Below are positions 45,062 through 55,708 of a stretch of 64,000 nucleotides of DNA, one piece after another. A program made the position numbers and the translations under genes. Numbering within the stretch: the stretch's first letter is position 1; each line of letters opens with the position of its first letter. This DNA is from Aurelia coerulea (Eukaryota > Cnidaria > Scyphozoa > Semaeostomeae > Ulmaridae). The stretch lies in the NCBI GenBank assembly GCA_039566865.1, contig CM076943.1, positions 37,704,663-37,768,662 on the forward strand, read 5' to 3'. The notes under the pieces were generated by a model. That model did no database searches. It was not told where the DNA came from and was given only the letters and a program-made list of their open reading frames with translations.

Positions 45062-45531
45062 TGCTAAAAACAAGAAACAAAGTTGAAGCTGCTGACAAGC
45101 AATCCACTGCAAGGATGGGCGTTAACGTACACCATTAACACTAATGAATTGAAACTGGTATCCAACTGGTTTAGGCCATTTTTAGGCATGGGGCCAACGC
45201 TTTCTTCGCCTCTGTCTGGTCGGGTCGATACGTTCTGTCGAGAAGCTAACTAAGCTTTACTTGGACGGTGATCAGTAGTCTTCCTCTGTCGTTTTTGGTG
45301 TTCTCCAGTGTGTTGGTTCACTTGTTTTTGTGTACTTCAATATTACATCATCCTATAAATGAGGCCACTTCTAGCTGTGGTGTGTGGTTGGCCTAAACAA
45401 AATCATGCCATATTTGCCCGCAAACCTTGTCTTTGGTCAGCGGCTGATGACCATGAAAGCTGCGCGGGCGCGGATGTTAGACCGCAAGGCGGTAAGATAA
45501 GGCTCAAATCAGAAACTAATACGCTCATGGT
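45062..45531 (-). promoter_or_regulatory. SREBF upstream region (5' UTR intron/promoter, inferred)
   Basis: Lies 5' of the first coding exon and is unusually free of recognisable repeats. It contains a GC-rich block (GCTGCGCGGGCGCGGATG, about 45460-45477). Position suggests promoter and untranslated exon; no initiation site can be read from sequence alone. Confidence 0.35.
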
Positions 45532-46159
45532 ACTACGCTCAAGAACAGTTAAGAAACTCTAAAACTTTATTTCTGTATGTCTCTCTTATTCTATGTCTCT
45601 CTAACAAAGGTACATTCGTCTTTTCTTGACTTTTAACTGCAAAATTGGTAAATTTTTGCCTTGATGTGCATGGCTTCTTCTTGATGACAATGTCAATGCA
45701 AAATGGAAGCCCTTTCTCGAGAAGAAGGCTCAACTTCGAACAATACCGCAATTTTAGGCCCAAAAAAAGGAACTAATTAAGAAACTTTTACTACTAAAAC
45801 ACAGAAATTTTCATGCGAAATTAAGAAACTTTTAGTACTAAGAGCTGATCCAAGTTTCTTATAAATAAAAAAACGTGTATTAGGGCCTGTTCATATGGAG
45901 AAAGTTCCCCGGCATTTCCCCGGTGAAGCGGGATTCCCGGCTAGCCGGGGAAGTATTCATCGACCTTTCATATGAGAGAAGTTTCCCCGGCAAGCCGGAG
46001 AAATAAAACAATAGCGCTTTGTCTCTGACGCCAAAGAATTCGAAAGGATTAATGATAAACAAAAGAAGTTTCCCCGCCTAGCCGGGAAAATGTGTTCATA
46101 AAGATAAGGCTCAAATCCTTACTGGTTGCCAGAGCATGCGGAAATCATCCAATTTCATG
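45532..46159. repeat. dispersed repeat copy 1, left part (split by a LINE)
   Basis: Nearly identical to 63286-63869, including an AAGAAACT-rich segment, a TTCCCCGGC / GCCGGGGAA-rich segment (about 45890-46010) and GCTCAAATCCTTACTGGTTG. Copy 1 has about 37 extra bases at 46065-46100. The unit resumes at 47549 after a LINE insertion. No protein is encoded; the ORFs here are repeat shadows. Confidence 0.85.
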
Positions 46160-47543
46160 GTTGATTGGTACTTGAATTTAGATTGGTACTTGAATTATGA
46201 GGGTGGTAAATATACAGCAGTTACCTTTGTAGATCTCAAAAAGGCTTTCGACACCGTAAATCATAAAATATTATTGCAAAAACTAGAGCTATATGGTATT
46301 TATAATAAAGAACTGAAATGGTTCCGCTCTTATTTAACTAATAGAAAACAGTGCTGTAAGGTAAATGGGAAGCTTTCAAATATCGAATCTATAACCTGTG
46401 GAGTACCGCAAGGGTCCTGTCTAGGGCCACTGCTATTTATCATATATATCAATGACCTTCATCTACATATGAAACATTGTGACGTTAATATGTATGCTGA
46501 CTACACAAGCCTTATGTTTGCGTCGGATTCAGTTACACATATTAACGATTGCGTCAACGATGACTTGGGTAACTTGAAATCTTGGCTACAAGGTAATAAA
46601 TTGTCCCTTAATGTTGCTAAAACACAAAGTCTTGTTGTTGGCAGCAGAAAGCGACTGAAAGATATAAGTGATGATAGAGTAGCAAAGCCCACTTTCATGG
46701 TGGGTGAGGAGAATGTTGCCCTCGTAGAAAATATAAAATACCTTGGGGTAATTGTTGATAAACATTTGAGCTGGGACGAGCAAATTTCAGCAGTGACGAA
46801 AAAGGTTTCACGAGGATTAGGGATGCTACGTTTCTCGAAAAAGTATTTGCCCATTGTTACTGTACAGAAAATGTACAGAAGTTTAGTGGAACCCTACCTC
46901 AGATATAGCTGCCCGGTGTGGGGAGTTTCTGGCATCAATGCTATAAATAGGTTGCAAAAACTCCAAAATAGGGCGGCAAGAATAGTCACAAACAGTGCTT
47001 ATGATGCTTCAGCTCTACCCATCATTAGAAAACTTGGTTGGCCCACCATCAACGAGCTTATCAATTCAGAAACTTTAAAAATGGTGTACAAGTCGGTAAA
47101 TGACCTAGCTCCCACTTACCTAACAGAAATGTTCGTCAGGCTATCCGATTCATGCAAGAGAGAACTGCGCAATACCAAAACAGATTTGGCCGTTCCTCAT
47201 CGCAAATCGGCCTTCGGACAAAAGAGCTTCTCGTATAAGGGTGCTAAATTGTGGAACGATCTTTCCATTGAAATCAAATCATCAAAAACTTATGAAACAT
47301 TCAAAAAAAGAATCAGCAATACCAACAGCGAATGCTGATTCTTTCTTTCATGCATTACTTTTAATTTGCTTATTAGATTGTTTTGTAAATAAGATTATTT
47401 AATTTTGTATGCTTTTCTTTTAATTTAGTTATTGTATGTATTTGCACGGCCCACTGTAAATCAGTCCTTTGACTGACGTGGCTACCGTGCCTAAAGAAGT
47501 TAAAATCAATCAAATCAAATCAATCAATCAATCAATCAATCAA
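46160..47543 (+). mobile_element. 5'-truncated LINE (family B) with (TCAA)n tail
   Basis: Inserted in the repeat above: the 63.8-kb copy reads straight through (TTTCATGCTTGTC), giving the empty site. The insertion point shows a short duplication TCATG (46155-46159 and 47544-47548). The 5' junction has a local duplication of GATTGGTACTTGAATT. The tail at about 47505-47543 is an (ATCA)n microsatellite; before it the CACGGCCCACTG...GCTACCGTGCC segment forms a likely 3' stem. Confidence 0.88.
46175..47338 (+). pseudogene. LINE family B reverse transcriptase, open but catalytically mutated
   Basis: The long open frame covers RT palm to C-terminus: FVDLKKAFDTVNHKIL, CGVPQGSCLGPLLFIIYIND, then MYADYTSLMFAS, thumb LGVIVDKHLSWDE, and SLVEPYLRYSCPVWG. 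The invariant YADD box reads YADY, losing one metal-binding aspartate, so it cannot polymerise despite the intact frame. The endonuclease is missing through 5' truncation. An ATG-initiated frame is open from 46136, but the first codons are flanking repeat. Confidence 0.88.
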
Positions 47544-47548
47544 TCATG

Positions 47549-48180
47549 CTTGTCAGCCAATGAGATCACCGCTTTCTAGCCCCTGGAGACAAAATCGGTC
47601 GTTTGAGGTACATTTTCTAGTACCCTCACTAAAACTGAAATGGATGCTAGAATACTTCAGTTATTCGCAATTTTTTTTGATAAATCAGTTGTGTCCGTCC
47701 AGAGTTGTTTAAATGTTTAGGCACATAGCTTGTTTGGGGCCGGAGCTGCGTTCATTTTCCGGTCGAAGAATATTGACCTTCGTTGAAATATCTATAGAAA
47801 TCGCTACAAATGAGATATACAGATAAGAATTTCAGCAATTATGCATACTGACCTCAGCAATAACCCAAATTCCTTTACTGCTATCATATCTCAAAATTGG
47901 AGGCAATTTCTAATGATTTCTGGTAGAGACATCATTTTGGCCTAAGCTTGTCCTCGCTTAAAACTCATTCCATTGCACTTAAAAAGTAATGGTAAAATTC
48001 TAGAGCTGAATAATGCACTAACCCATGACTCAGGCACCAGTTTGACTTCGTTTGCCTTTTTTACATTAGCAAATTTTTATAAGAAACTACCAGTTGTGGG
48101 TGAATTGCAAAAACTTTCCTCGGTCCATATTTTTATCTGCACAGTCTATCCGCTTCAAACAACAAACAGTGAACTTTGTA
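47549..48180. repeat. dispersed repeat copy 1, right part, and unassigned DNA
   Basis: 47549-47690 matches 63870-64000 (GTCAGCCAATGAGATCACCG and following). The remaining sequence to 48180 holds nothing recognisable; the window edge prevents deciding whether it also belongs to the repeat. Confidence 0.6.
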
Positions 48181-48962
48181 TCATAAAAGTCTTGCATCAC
48201 AAAACATAGACTAGCTACACTAGTCCCTCGATTTCGCTGTTGTTGTTGTTGCTGATGGCCAGCTCAATGAGGGACTAGTTGCCAGAGAGTGTCTCAAATC
48301 GGAATTTTCAGAACGAAAAACCGAATTGTAAATCTGATTGGAGCATTTCGGCTAAAACAATAGTAAATTTTTTGTAGCCAATCAACTTTTCCTCTCTTTA
48401 CTTATTTTTACTGGAAAACCTCCCTTTGAAGTAGAGGCCTGTTTGGTCTGAGTTTTTCAAGGAGAAGCAATGGCGACCGGCGCTGTCGTCGCAGCTTGAT
48501 CGACCAGAAGCAAATGAAGCTGAAGGAATTTAGCCAGCCATTTGGCATGATAAAGTGGGCACTGGGAAGAGATATTTGTTTGTGCTCTAACAGGAAATGG
48601 CAAAATGTAATGCTGTTGCAATACTTGAGAGGCATTTTCAAGACAGCAGTGAGTGTCATTTGTCAGTACAAAACTGCAGTGTAGTGTAGGTGTAGGCCTA
48701 CTCTAAGTTCAGGTTAGTAGTGATTTTTTCGTTTACATTTGGCTCGTGTATTTCAATTTCTAATATTATCCAACTGCAAGCATGTTACTTCGCAATGTTG
48801 GGCTGTTGTACTTTATCACCTTACAGTTGTTTTGGTTTGAATGCACTTGATTTGCCAAATGAAACAATCTTTAGATAGTTTAGTAAAAAAATTTTATGGT
48901 TTTTTGTGAACATGACTAAAAATCCCCAGGTACTTTTACTATGGAAGTTCCTTATGTGATCC

Positions 48963-49000
<38 letters not shown>

Positions 49001-49927
49001 TGTTTGGATCACATAGGGAAAGGAAAGGGTGATATAATTTTTTGCTTGTGATTTAACAAGTATTTGTTACTTCATCACATTGATGTTGATATCTTTAATC
49101 CATAGGGGTTTGTTTAAAGCAAGATACCTGCTTCATTATTATCAGACCTTGTACCAGGATGCATTTAGATGGCACTTTTCTTGGAGAGAGATTGTCTATA
49201 TCACTTGGAGCAAATATAAAGGACAGTTCCTTTGAAAATTCCTTGCACTTCAGATACCACTTAACTGATTGCTAATGATAATGTATAATGATGATGTAAT
49301 GCCTAATCTTGTCAAATCTTTGATTCCTTTATCTTTGGTCACTCTGAACTCCTCTGAAATTTCAAATTTATGTTCACTGTCCATGCTCAATTTTGTCAGA
49401 GTCATAAACTGTCTAAAATTCTTTCAAATTCACATGAATAAAACTTGGTATCAATGTGTTGTTTTCTTGAGTCATTTTGATGATTACTGATCACAGCAGC
49501 AACAACAACCAAATATTAATTCCGTGGTCCGCGTTTTACGCATGTAGCGCTTATGAAAACGAGGCTATCAAGTTAGTCCGATTTCAGACACTGTTTGGCA
49601 ACAAGTCTCTGTATTAGCGACAAATCAGTTCTAAGGAGCATACAGAGATTGTGTAGCCAGTCTACACAAAACATTCCTATAGAACGATTCCATGCGCCTT
49701 AGTGAGGCACTCGTGAATTGTTTTCACGCATTTGGTTCAACCATGCAAACAAACAATAGTGCAAAACCGGGTATCTTTTTTAGCGAACCCAAAACAATGT
49801 TTTGTTCTTTTTATGTTTTGCATTGATTGAAATAAGAACGAAATGCGTGAATACAATTCACGAGTGCCTCGCTAAAGCGCATGAAATCGTTCAAAAGGAA
49901 TGTTCTGTGATGCAAGACTTTTATGAC
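48181..49927. repeat. inverted-repeat (hairpin) locus split by the Mutator-like element
   Basis: Once 48207-49673 is removed, the left arm (48181-48206 joined to 49674-49738) is an imperfect inverse of 49829-49927. Shared blocks are CATAAAAGTCTTGCATCACA, GAACGATTCCATGCGCC and GAGGCACTCGTGAATTGT. The right arm therefore preserves the uninterrupted target sequence. Confidence 0.8.
48207..49664. mobile_element. Mutator-like non-autonomous TIR element, copy 2 (empty of LINE)
   Basis: Same element as 227-3197, inverted and without the LINE. Ends are TAGACTAGCTACAC and GTGTAGCCAGTCTA. The exact 9-bp duplication CACAAAACA lies at 48198-48206 and 49665-49673. It contains a pure C-run of about 38 bases at 48962-48999, against about ten G in copy 1. 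Confidence 0.93.
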
Positions 49928-50048
49928 ACAATGAGCATAGGAATCATTCGTCGTACATAGCCGATTGCTCGTGGCCCATGGTCGAAACCGCCAAAGCCTC
50001 ATTTTCACGAACCAATCAGACGGCTAAAAAGTATTTAAAGAATTAGGA

Positions 50049-50525
50049 TTGGATGTGCCAGACGTAGTGATCGACAGAGCCCATCGTATTGGTGAAGTAA
50101 AAGAAATTAGAGGAAAGCGCTATCGTCAGATTATTGTCAGATTCACCACATGGAGGCACCATACAATGGTGTATCGTGCCCGTTGCAATAGTAATAAATA
50201 TAAGATTCATTTGGATCTCACCAAGAAGAAATTGAAGCTGCTTATCAAAGCAAATGATCTGTTGGAAGAGAAGAGCCTTGGAGATTGTTATGCATTCTCT
50301 GATGTCAATTGCAGGCTTTGTTTAAATCTTGCTGGCAAGTTCCAGTATTTTGAGTCAGAAGAGCAGTTGCTGAAGTTGATCAGGTCCGCCAGTCATGTCC
50401 AGCAATCAGAAGAAGTGAGTGAAGCAGAAGGGGAAGCGGAAGAGAAAGGTGAAGAGCAAGATGAAGATGAAGAGAGTGAAGAAGCGGAAGATCATGACGA
50501 AAATAGCGTTGAAATTACGGAGTAG
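50049..50525 (+). pseudogene. LINE ORF1 C-terminal part (RNA-binding, L1 ORF1p-like)
   Basis: Begins around VIDRAHRIGEVKEIRGKRYR, then IIVRFTTWRHHTMVYRARCN and IHLDLTKKKLKLLIKAND. These match the conserved core of L1-type ORF1 proteins (Transposase_22 family), which bind element RNA as chaperones. The C-terminus is a long Glu/Asp-rich tail. The frame is open upstream to about 50029 (FKELGLDVPD) but the coiled-coil and start are missing, so it is 5'-truncated; the ATG at 50049 is internal. Confidence 0.8.
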
Positions 50526-51047
50526 ACAGGAATAAGATTGTTTTACAATAATCTTTTTAACACTTTTCAATTTACGATGCAGATATATGTGGTTGAGATT
50601 CTAGCTCCCACTTGAAGATGACATTTAAGCCTTACCGCGTTTGGTTTCTCATTTGTTCGTGCTTAAATTTTTCCAAGTCTCTTTTCCAGTTTGTAGGTTG
50701 CAAACTTGCCAAAAATTAGAATCCCACAGGACACATGAATCCCACCAGACTGGCATTATTGCAGAAAAGTATTATTTTATTGTTCTGAAACAATCCATGT
50801 TTATAAGCAGAGAAAAACATGCCAAAATTAACGATTATTCAATTGAATCCCCATGGAACATCATCATCTTTATATTCTAAAAAGTCTTTGCTTAAACAAT
50901 AGTAAATGAAAGAAGCGCAGCTCCACCGATCCTATTCAGCCTAGCTGTTACAATGCCCTTGACGAACAATAGGCAACCTCTTGGAAAATTATTTGCGTTA
51001 TTCGTTATTCTCTATTTGTCTTTGTAAATGTTTATACTCTTGAGTTC
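50526..51047. other. spacer between LINE ORF1 and ORF2
   Basis: Presumed untranslated inter-ORF DNA of the family A LINE. A short ORF at 50641-50880 shows no domain. Confidence 0.45.
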
Positions 51048-51528
51048 GTGGAAGTAGTTTCTCGTGTTTGTTTATCATGTATGTTATTTTATTTAGGACT
51101 TGTTAATGGTGGTTACATTGAATCTTATCGCCCCTGGGGACAAGCGAGAAGTTTCTGCACGATGATGCCGGTTGAAGTGAATCAATGGCGAGCAACAATA
51201 GGGTGTTTTCGTCCATTCGTGAAAAAATTGCCTCCTTTGAGCAAAATTGTTAGGCCTATTTCAATCTTTTGGTTATTTTGCATTTGTTATGGATTCATTG
51301 CAATATCAGTCCTCGTTCTACCCTTCGCGCTTTTGATACAGTTTCTTGCATTGCACTGCATGGGAATTGAACTATGTTTCCTTCCCCTTTTCGCCCACAT
51401 GCATGATTTTGCGAAGATTGTACTGTATGTTACTGCTGAACTTCTCAAGCGCATTCCACTCGGTGTCATTGTTCTTGTTCGAAGTAAACATTTTGCTTTC
51501 CAAAAACTTCATTCTCAATATGCCCTCT
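51048..51528 (+). pseudogene. LINE ORF2 N-terminal hydrophobic leader
   Basis: Encodes ESYRPWGQARSFCTMMP then several strongly hydrophobic stretches (FWLFCICYGFIAISVLVLPF, ALLIQFLALHCMGIELCFL) ending HSQYAL at the insertion point of the foldback element. After removal of that element the frame resumes as FSIACITGC at 53214 and then needs one frameshift to enter the 2A motif. The function of this leader is unknown; upstream position relative to a 2A motif suggests it is released as a separate polypeptide. Confidence 0.65.
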
Positions 51529-53204
51529 AGCATATGAGTCAAATCTTTCAATAGGACACAGGGAAACCCGCAAATCTTCCAATTTCACGCTTATAAGCCA
51601 ATGATATCGTCGTATTCCGATCACATGACTGAAAATAAGGCTTTCAAGATAAATTTTCGAGTACCTTCACGAAAATAAAAATGGATATTCGAGTAATAAA
51701 GATACAGAGCTGGTTTTACCACGAGTCGATTCGAGAGGCCTCACTCCACATTTGTTTTTCTGCATATGGTTAAAATCTCGTCAGGGATCGGCGTTACATC
51801 GAATTTAATTCCTTCGAAAATTGGCCTATGTTCAAGAATTCTTCAGGAACGCTACAAATAAGATATAGCTTTCAACATTGCACATGTTACTTGAATTATA
51901 TCCAGGAATAACATGAAAATATTTGTTTGTGTGATTTTTGGAAATCCTAGACGAATTAAAGCTATTTGCATCGAAGAAAGCTAATGGGCCTACCTTCACT
52001 CGCAGCAAAATCCCAGTAATCGGCATTAAATCACTCTTTTTCGTAATAACAACCAGCGGATACATTAATGAATAACTTCACCACAAATCCAATTTCTTTC
52101 CACCATTCTATCATCGATAATTTCGATAAAATGTGACAAGACTTTACAGCCTCTGCAGCATACCGTCCAACTACCGTCGATTCAAAGTTTTCTTGTTGCA
52201 AACACCAGGAAAGCTTGCATAAAACAAAAGGTTGTGCAAGGCTCAGGTCTCCCATATGACACAGCAAATTGTTACCTTTGATAATAGATTGTACACCTTT
52301 GAGAATAGATTGCAGGGGAAATTTCTTTAGACAAATTATGTACTTCTCCGATGTGACAAAGAAATTTGCAATATTTGAGAAATGTTTTAATTTTTCTTTA
52401 TTTTGCAACGATAGAATGCCCCCAGGAGTGTGCAATCTATTCTCAAAGGTGTCATTTTGCTGTGTCATATGGGAGACCTAAGTCTTGCAAAACCTTTTGT
52501 TTTATGAAGTCTTGCAAGACTTCCAACGTGTCTACAACAAGAAAACTTTGAATCGACGGTAGTTGGACGGTTTGCTGCAGAGGCTGTAAAGTCTTGTCAC
52601 ATTTTATCGAAATTATCGATGATAGAATGGTGGAAAGAAATTGGATTTGTGGTGAAGTTATTCATTAATGTATCCGCTGGTTGTTATTACGAAAAAGAGT
52701 GATTTAATGCCGATTACTGGGATTTTGCTGCGAGTGAAGGTAGGCCCATTAGCTTTCTTCGATGCAAATAGCTTTAATTCGTCTAGGATTTCCAAAAATC
52801 ACACAAACAAATATTTTCATGTTATTCCTGGATATAATTCAAGTAACATGTGCAATGTTGAAAGCTATATCTTATTTGTAGCGTTCCTGAAGAATTCTTG
52901 AACATAGGCCAATTTTCGAAGGAATGAAATTCGATGTAACGCCGATCTCTGGCGAGATTTTAACCAAATGCAGAAAAACAAATATGGAGTGAGGCCTCTC
53001 GAATCGATTCGTCGTAAAACCAGCTCTGTATCTTTATTACTCGAATATCCATTTTTATTTTCGTGAAGGTACTCGAAAATTTATATCGAAAGCCTTATTT
53101 TCAGTCATGTGATCGTAATACGACAATATCATTGGCTTATACGCGTGAAATTGGAAGATTTGCGGGTTTCCCTGTGCCCTATTGAAAGATTTGACTAATA
53201 TGCT
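51529..53204. mobile_element. 1.68-kb foldback element, arms ~760 bp, 9-bp TSD (Mutator-like)
   Basis: The left end AGCATATGAGTCAAATCTTT is mirrored at 53185-53204. The arms (about 51529-52290 and 52430-53204) are nearly identical inverses, so a 77-codon ORF appears identically on opposite strands at 51832-52065 and 52668-52901 as an artefact. The 9-bp duplication ATGCCCTCT lies at 51520-51528 and 53205-53213. A third, single arm occurs at 59549-60147. No transposase. Confidence 0.93.
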
Positions 53205-53271
53205 ATGCCCTCTTTAGCATTGCGTGCATAACTGGTTGCATATACATATACAATGGTTAGTTTTCAAGACC

Positions 53272-53310
53272 ATTCTGCTTAGCGGGGATGTTGAAACCAA
53301 CCCTGGTCCT
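53272..53310 (+). other. 2A-like translational recoding motif in LINE ORF2
   Basis: Reads ILLSGDVETNPGP, matching the DxExNPG/P consensus at which the ribosome skips the Gly-Pro bond and releases two polypeptides. It is followed directly by LEFCCWNLNSIAA, the start of the apurinic-like endonuclease domain. 2A-like sequences at this place are established for APE-type LINEs of several invertebrates. Upstream codons are open for about 20 residues (WLHIHIQWLVFKT) before a stop. Confidence 0.88.
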
Positions 53311-53412
53311 GACACTCTTGAGTTTTGTTGTTGGAATTTGAACAGTATTGCCGCGTATGACTTTTTACGAGTATCACTCATTTAAGCATATAACTCAGTC
53401 TTCAACTATGAT
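53311..53412 (+). pseudogene. LINE endonuclease N-terminal fragment
   Basis: EFCCWNLNSIAAYDFLRVSL, then ATT TAA stop, then AYNSVFNYDL. The first beta-strand (WNLNS) of the exonuclease/endonuclease/phosphatase fold is recognisable. The next recognisable segment, YSFIKANHPQNVKRG at 54576, implies that about 20-25 residues containing the catalytic Glu were deleted, at or before the TTAA insertion. Confidence 0.75.
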
Positions 53413-53416
53413 TTAA

Positions 53417-54571
53417 GGTAACTCTGCTTTCCGCTCTAGTGCACAGCGAAATGCCGTTTCGCAAAACCACTCTCCTCAGAAAACAGTTAATTTCTCCAAT
53501 ATTATTCGGCCTATCGAAAAGCAGTAAAAAGGATGTTGTTCTGTATAATCTGGGCAATCGAAAGATGTATAAATCGCAATGTTTCCGTCAACTCTGGTTT
53601 CGCAAATCCTAGTTCAAATCTTTTTGCTAATTTCAGAAAAGTGGATTTATCTCCAAAACTACTCGAAAAATGTTCGATTTTTTTTCGTTCCATCTTTAGC
53701 TAGGTTGTTGATCTACAACTTTGCCAAGTCTGATTGAAAAAGCTAGGCTAGATTTCCTGCAATCGAATTTCGTATTTCTGTTTACTTTTCGACTGCGAAA
53801 TGGAGAAACCTTGGTCAACAGATTACCATGCTATGAAGCACGCTTGCAAAAGCTCAGGCTTGAAATAACTTTCAGAAGTTTTTCCATTGGCAAACAAATG
53901 AACGTCATCTTTTGGGAATACCATACGCAGGTCTCAAAAGACATCCTTAGTGCGCTTGTAAGAGTATCATTCGCATCTATTGATTAAAAATTACTGATTT
54001 TTACCAACAACTTCACGAAACCATGCTTTGGGTGTCTTTCGAGACTTTCGTAAGCATTCACAGATTATCAATTTCTTTTAGAGTCCACAATGAGCATAGA
54101 TCTTAGATCAAGAACTAATTTTTTTGCAAAAACATTCTACGGGCGTTCAAATCGTTCTGCATGGGCTAAACTGTTGACGCTTTTCCCCTTCGATGTCGAA
54201 AAGTAAACAGAAATGTAAAATTCGATTGCAGGAAATCTAGCCTAGCTTTTTCAATCAGACTTGGCAAAGTTGTAGCTCAACTACTTAGCTAAAGATGAAG
54301 CGAAAAAAAATCGAAACTTTTTCGAGTAGTTTTGGAGGTAAATCCACTTTTCTGAAATCAGCAAAAAGATTTGAGCAAGGTTTTGCGATGCCAGGGTTGA
54401 CGGAAACATTGCGATTTATACATCTTTCGATTGCCCAGATTATACAGAAAAACATCCTTTTTACCGCTTTTCGATAGACCGAATAATTTTGGAGAAATTA
54501 ACTGTTTTCTGAGGAGAGTGGTTTTGCGAAACGGCATCTCGCTGTGCACCAGAGCGGAAAGCAGAGTTACC
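53417..54571. mobile_element. 1.16-kb TTAA foldback element (piggyBac/Kolobok-like, non-autonomous)
   Basis: GGTAACTCTGCTTTCCGCTC at the left end and its inverse at the right are flanked by TTAA (53413-53416 and 54572-54575). Arms are about 390 bp (53417-53805 and 54185-54571). The TIR differs from the autonomous piggyBac element at 12.6 kb (CCCTTTCC...), so that transposase is unlikely to mobilise it. A diverged relative is in SREBF intron 12. Confidence 0.9.
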
Positions 54572-54575
54572 TTAA

Positions 54576-55697
54576 TATTCATTTATTAAAGCAAACCATC
54601 CACAAAATGTAAAAAGAGGTGATGTTGGGCTTTACATCAAAGATTCTCTTCCTTCAAAAAACCGATCTGACTTAGTAACCCTCCCCGAGTGCATTGTGTA
54701 TGAGATCCAATTAAATAGGAAAAAGTACTTTTTCGCCGTTGTTTACAGAAGTCCAAGCCAGAATCAGACTGAATTTGATAACTTCACAATAAATTTTGAG
54801 CTGATGTTATCCAAAATGCATGCTGAAAATCCATTTTGCGTTATCATTACTGGTGATTTCAACTGCCGATCAACTCAATGGTGGGAAAACGATATAGAGA
54901 ACAACGAGGGAAAGCTGTTTGAGCCATTAACATCTGATCTAGGCCTACACCAGTTGATTTCTGAACCAACACACTTGATGGGTAATTCAAAATCCTGCAT
55001 TGATTTGATTTTCACTGATCAACCAAACCTCGTTATCGAGTCTGGTGTTCATCCCTCGCTACACGAACAGTGTCACCATCAAATAGTCTATGGAAAATTA
55101 TCTGTTTCAAATATAAAACTACCTCCCTACTCACGCAGGATTTGGTACTATGACAAGGCAGATTTCGTTGCGATTATGAAAAGCATCCAACTTTTTCGCT
55201 GGCAAGAGCACCTTAACAAACTGACATGTCCCAATGAGCAAGTTCAGTTACTTAATGAAGTTCTGTTAAACATTTATTCTAATTTCATACCTAACAAAGT
55301 TAAGACGATTAGACCCCACCAAGCACCCTGGATAACAGAAAAGGTTACAAATTTTCTGAGAAAAAAGAATCGTGCCTACAGAAATTTCATAAGGAGGGGC
55401 CAACCAAATTACAAGCTAGAGGGAATACAAAAGTTGATATCCGAAGGTTCGAAAATGATAGAGGATGCCAAACGAAATTGCTTTCTCAAGACAGGAAACA
55501 CTTTGGCTAACCCTGGGACTTCTAGTAAAGCTTATTGGTCTTTAATCAACACCGTCCTAAATAAGGCCAAGATTCCAATAATACCACCTCTTCTAGAAAA
55601 CGGGTTGTTTATAACGGATTTCACTGAAAAGGCACAGATATTCAATGATTATTTCGTACTCCAGTGTACAACAATCAATACAAGTAGGGTAGCGTAA
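54576..55697 (+). pseudogene. LINE ORF2 endonuclease C-terminal part and linker
   Basis: Endonuclease motifs: FFAVVYRSPSQNQTEF, CVIITGDFNCRSTQWW (Asp/Asn catalytic pair), and SCIDLIFTDQPNLV; the final His region reads HEQCHHQIVYGKL instead of the usual SDH. The linker includes PWITEKVTNFLRKKNRAY, and the sequence approaches the RT domain at KAYWSLINTVLNK. The frame ends with TAA at 55695 and resumes in another frame at 55709, so a frameshift separates it from RT. Confidence 0.88.
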
Positions 55698-55708
55698 TTC
55701 CACCTAAT

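Noticed and set aside
45258..45281. Sterol response element-like sequence (minus-strand ATCACCGTCC) upstream of SREBF
   Set aside because: Only 7 of 10 positions match the classical ATCACCCCAC element; too weak to call autoregulation.
51832..52901. Identical 77-aa ORFs on opposite strands (51832-52065 and 52668-52901)
   Set aside because: They are mirror reads of the two arms of a foldback element; no domain, no coding signal.
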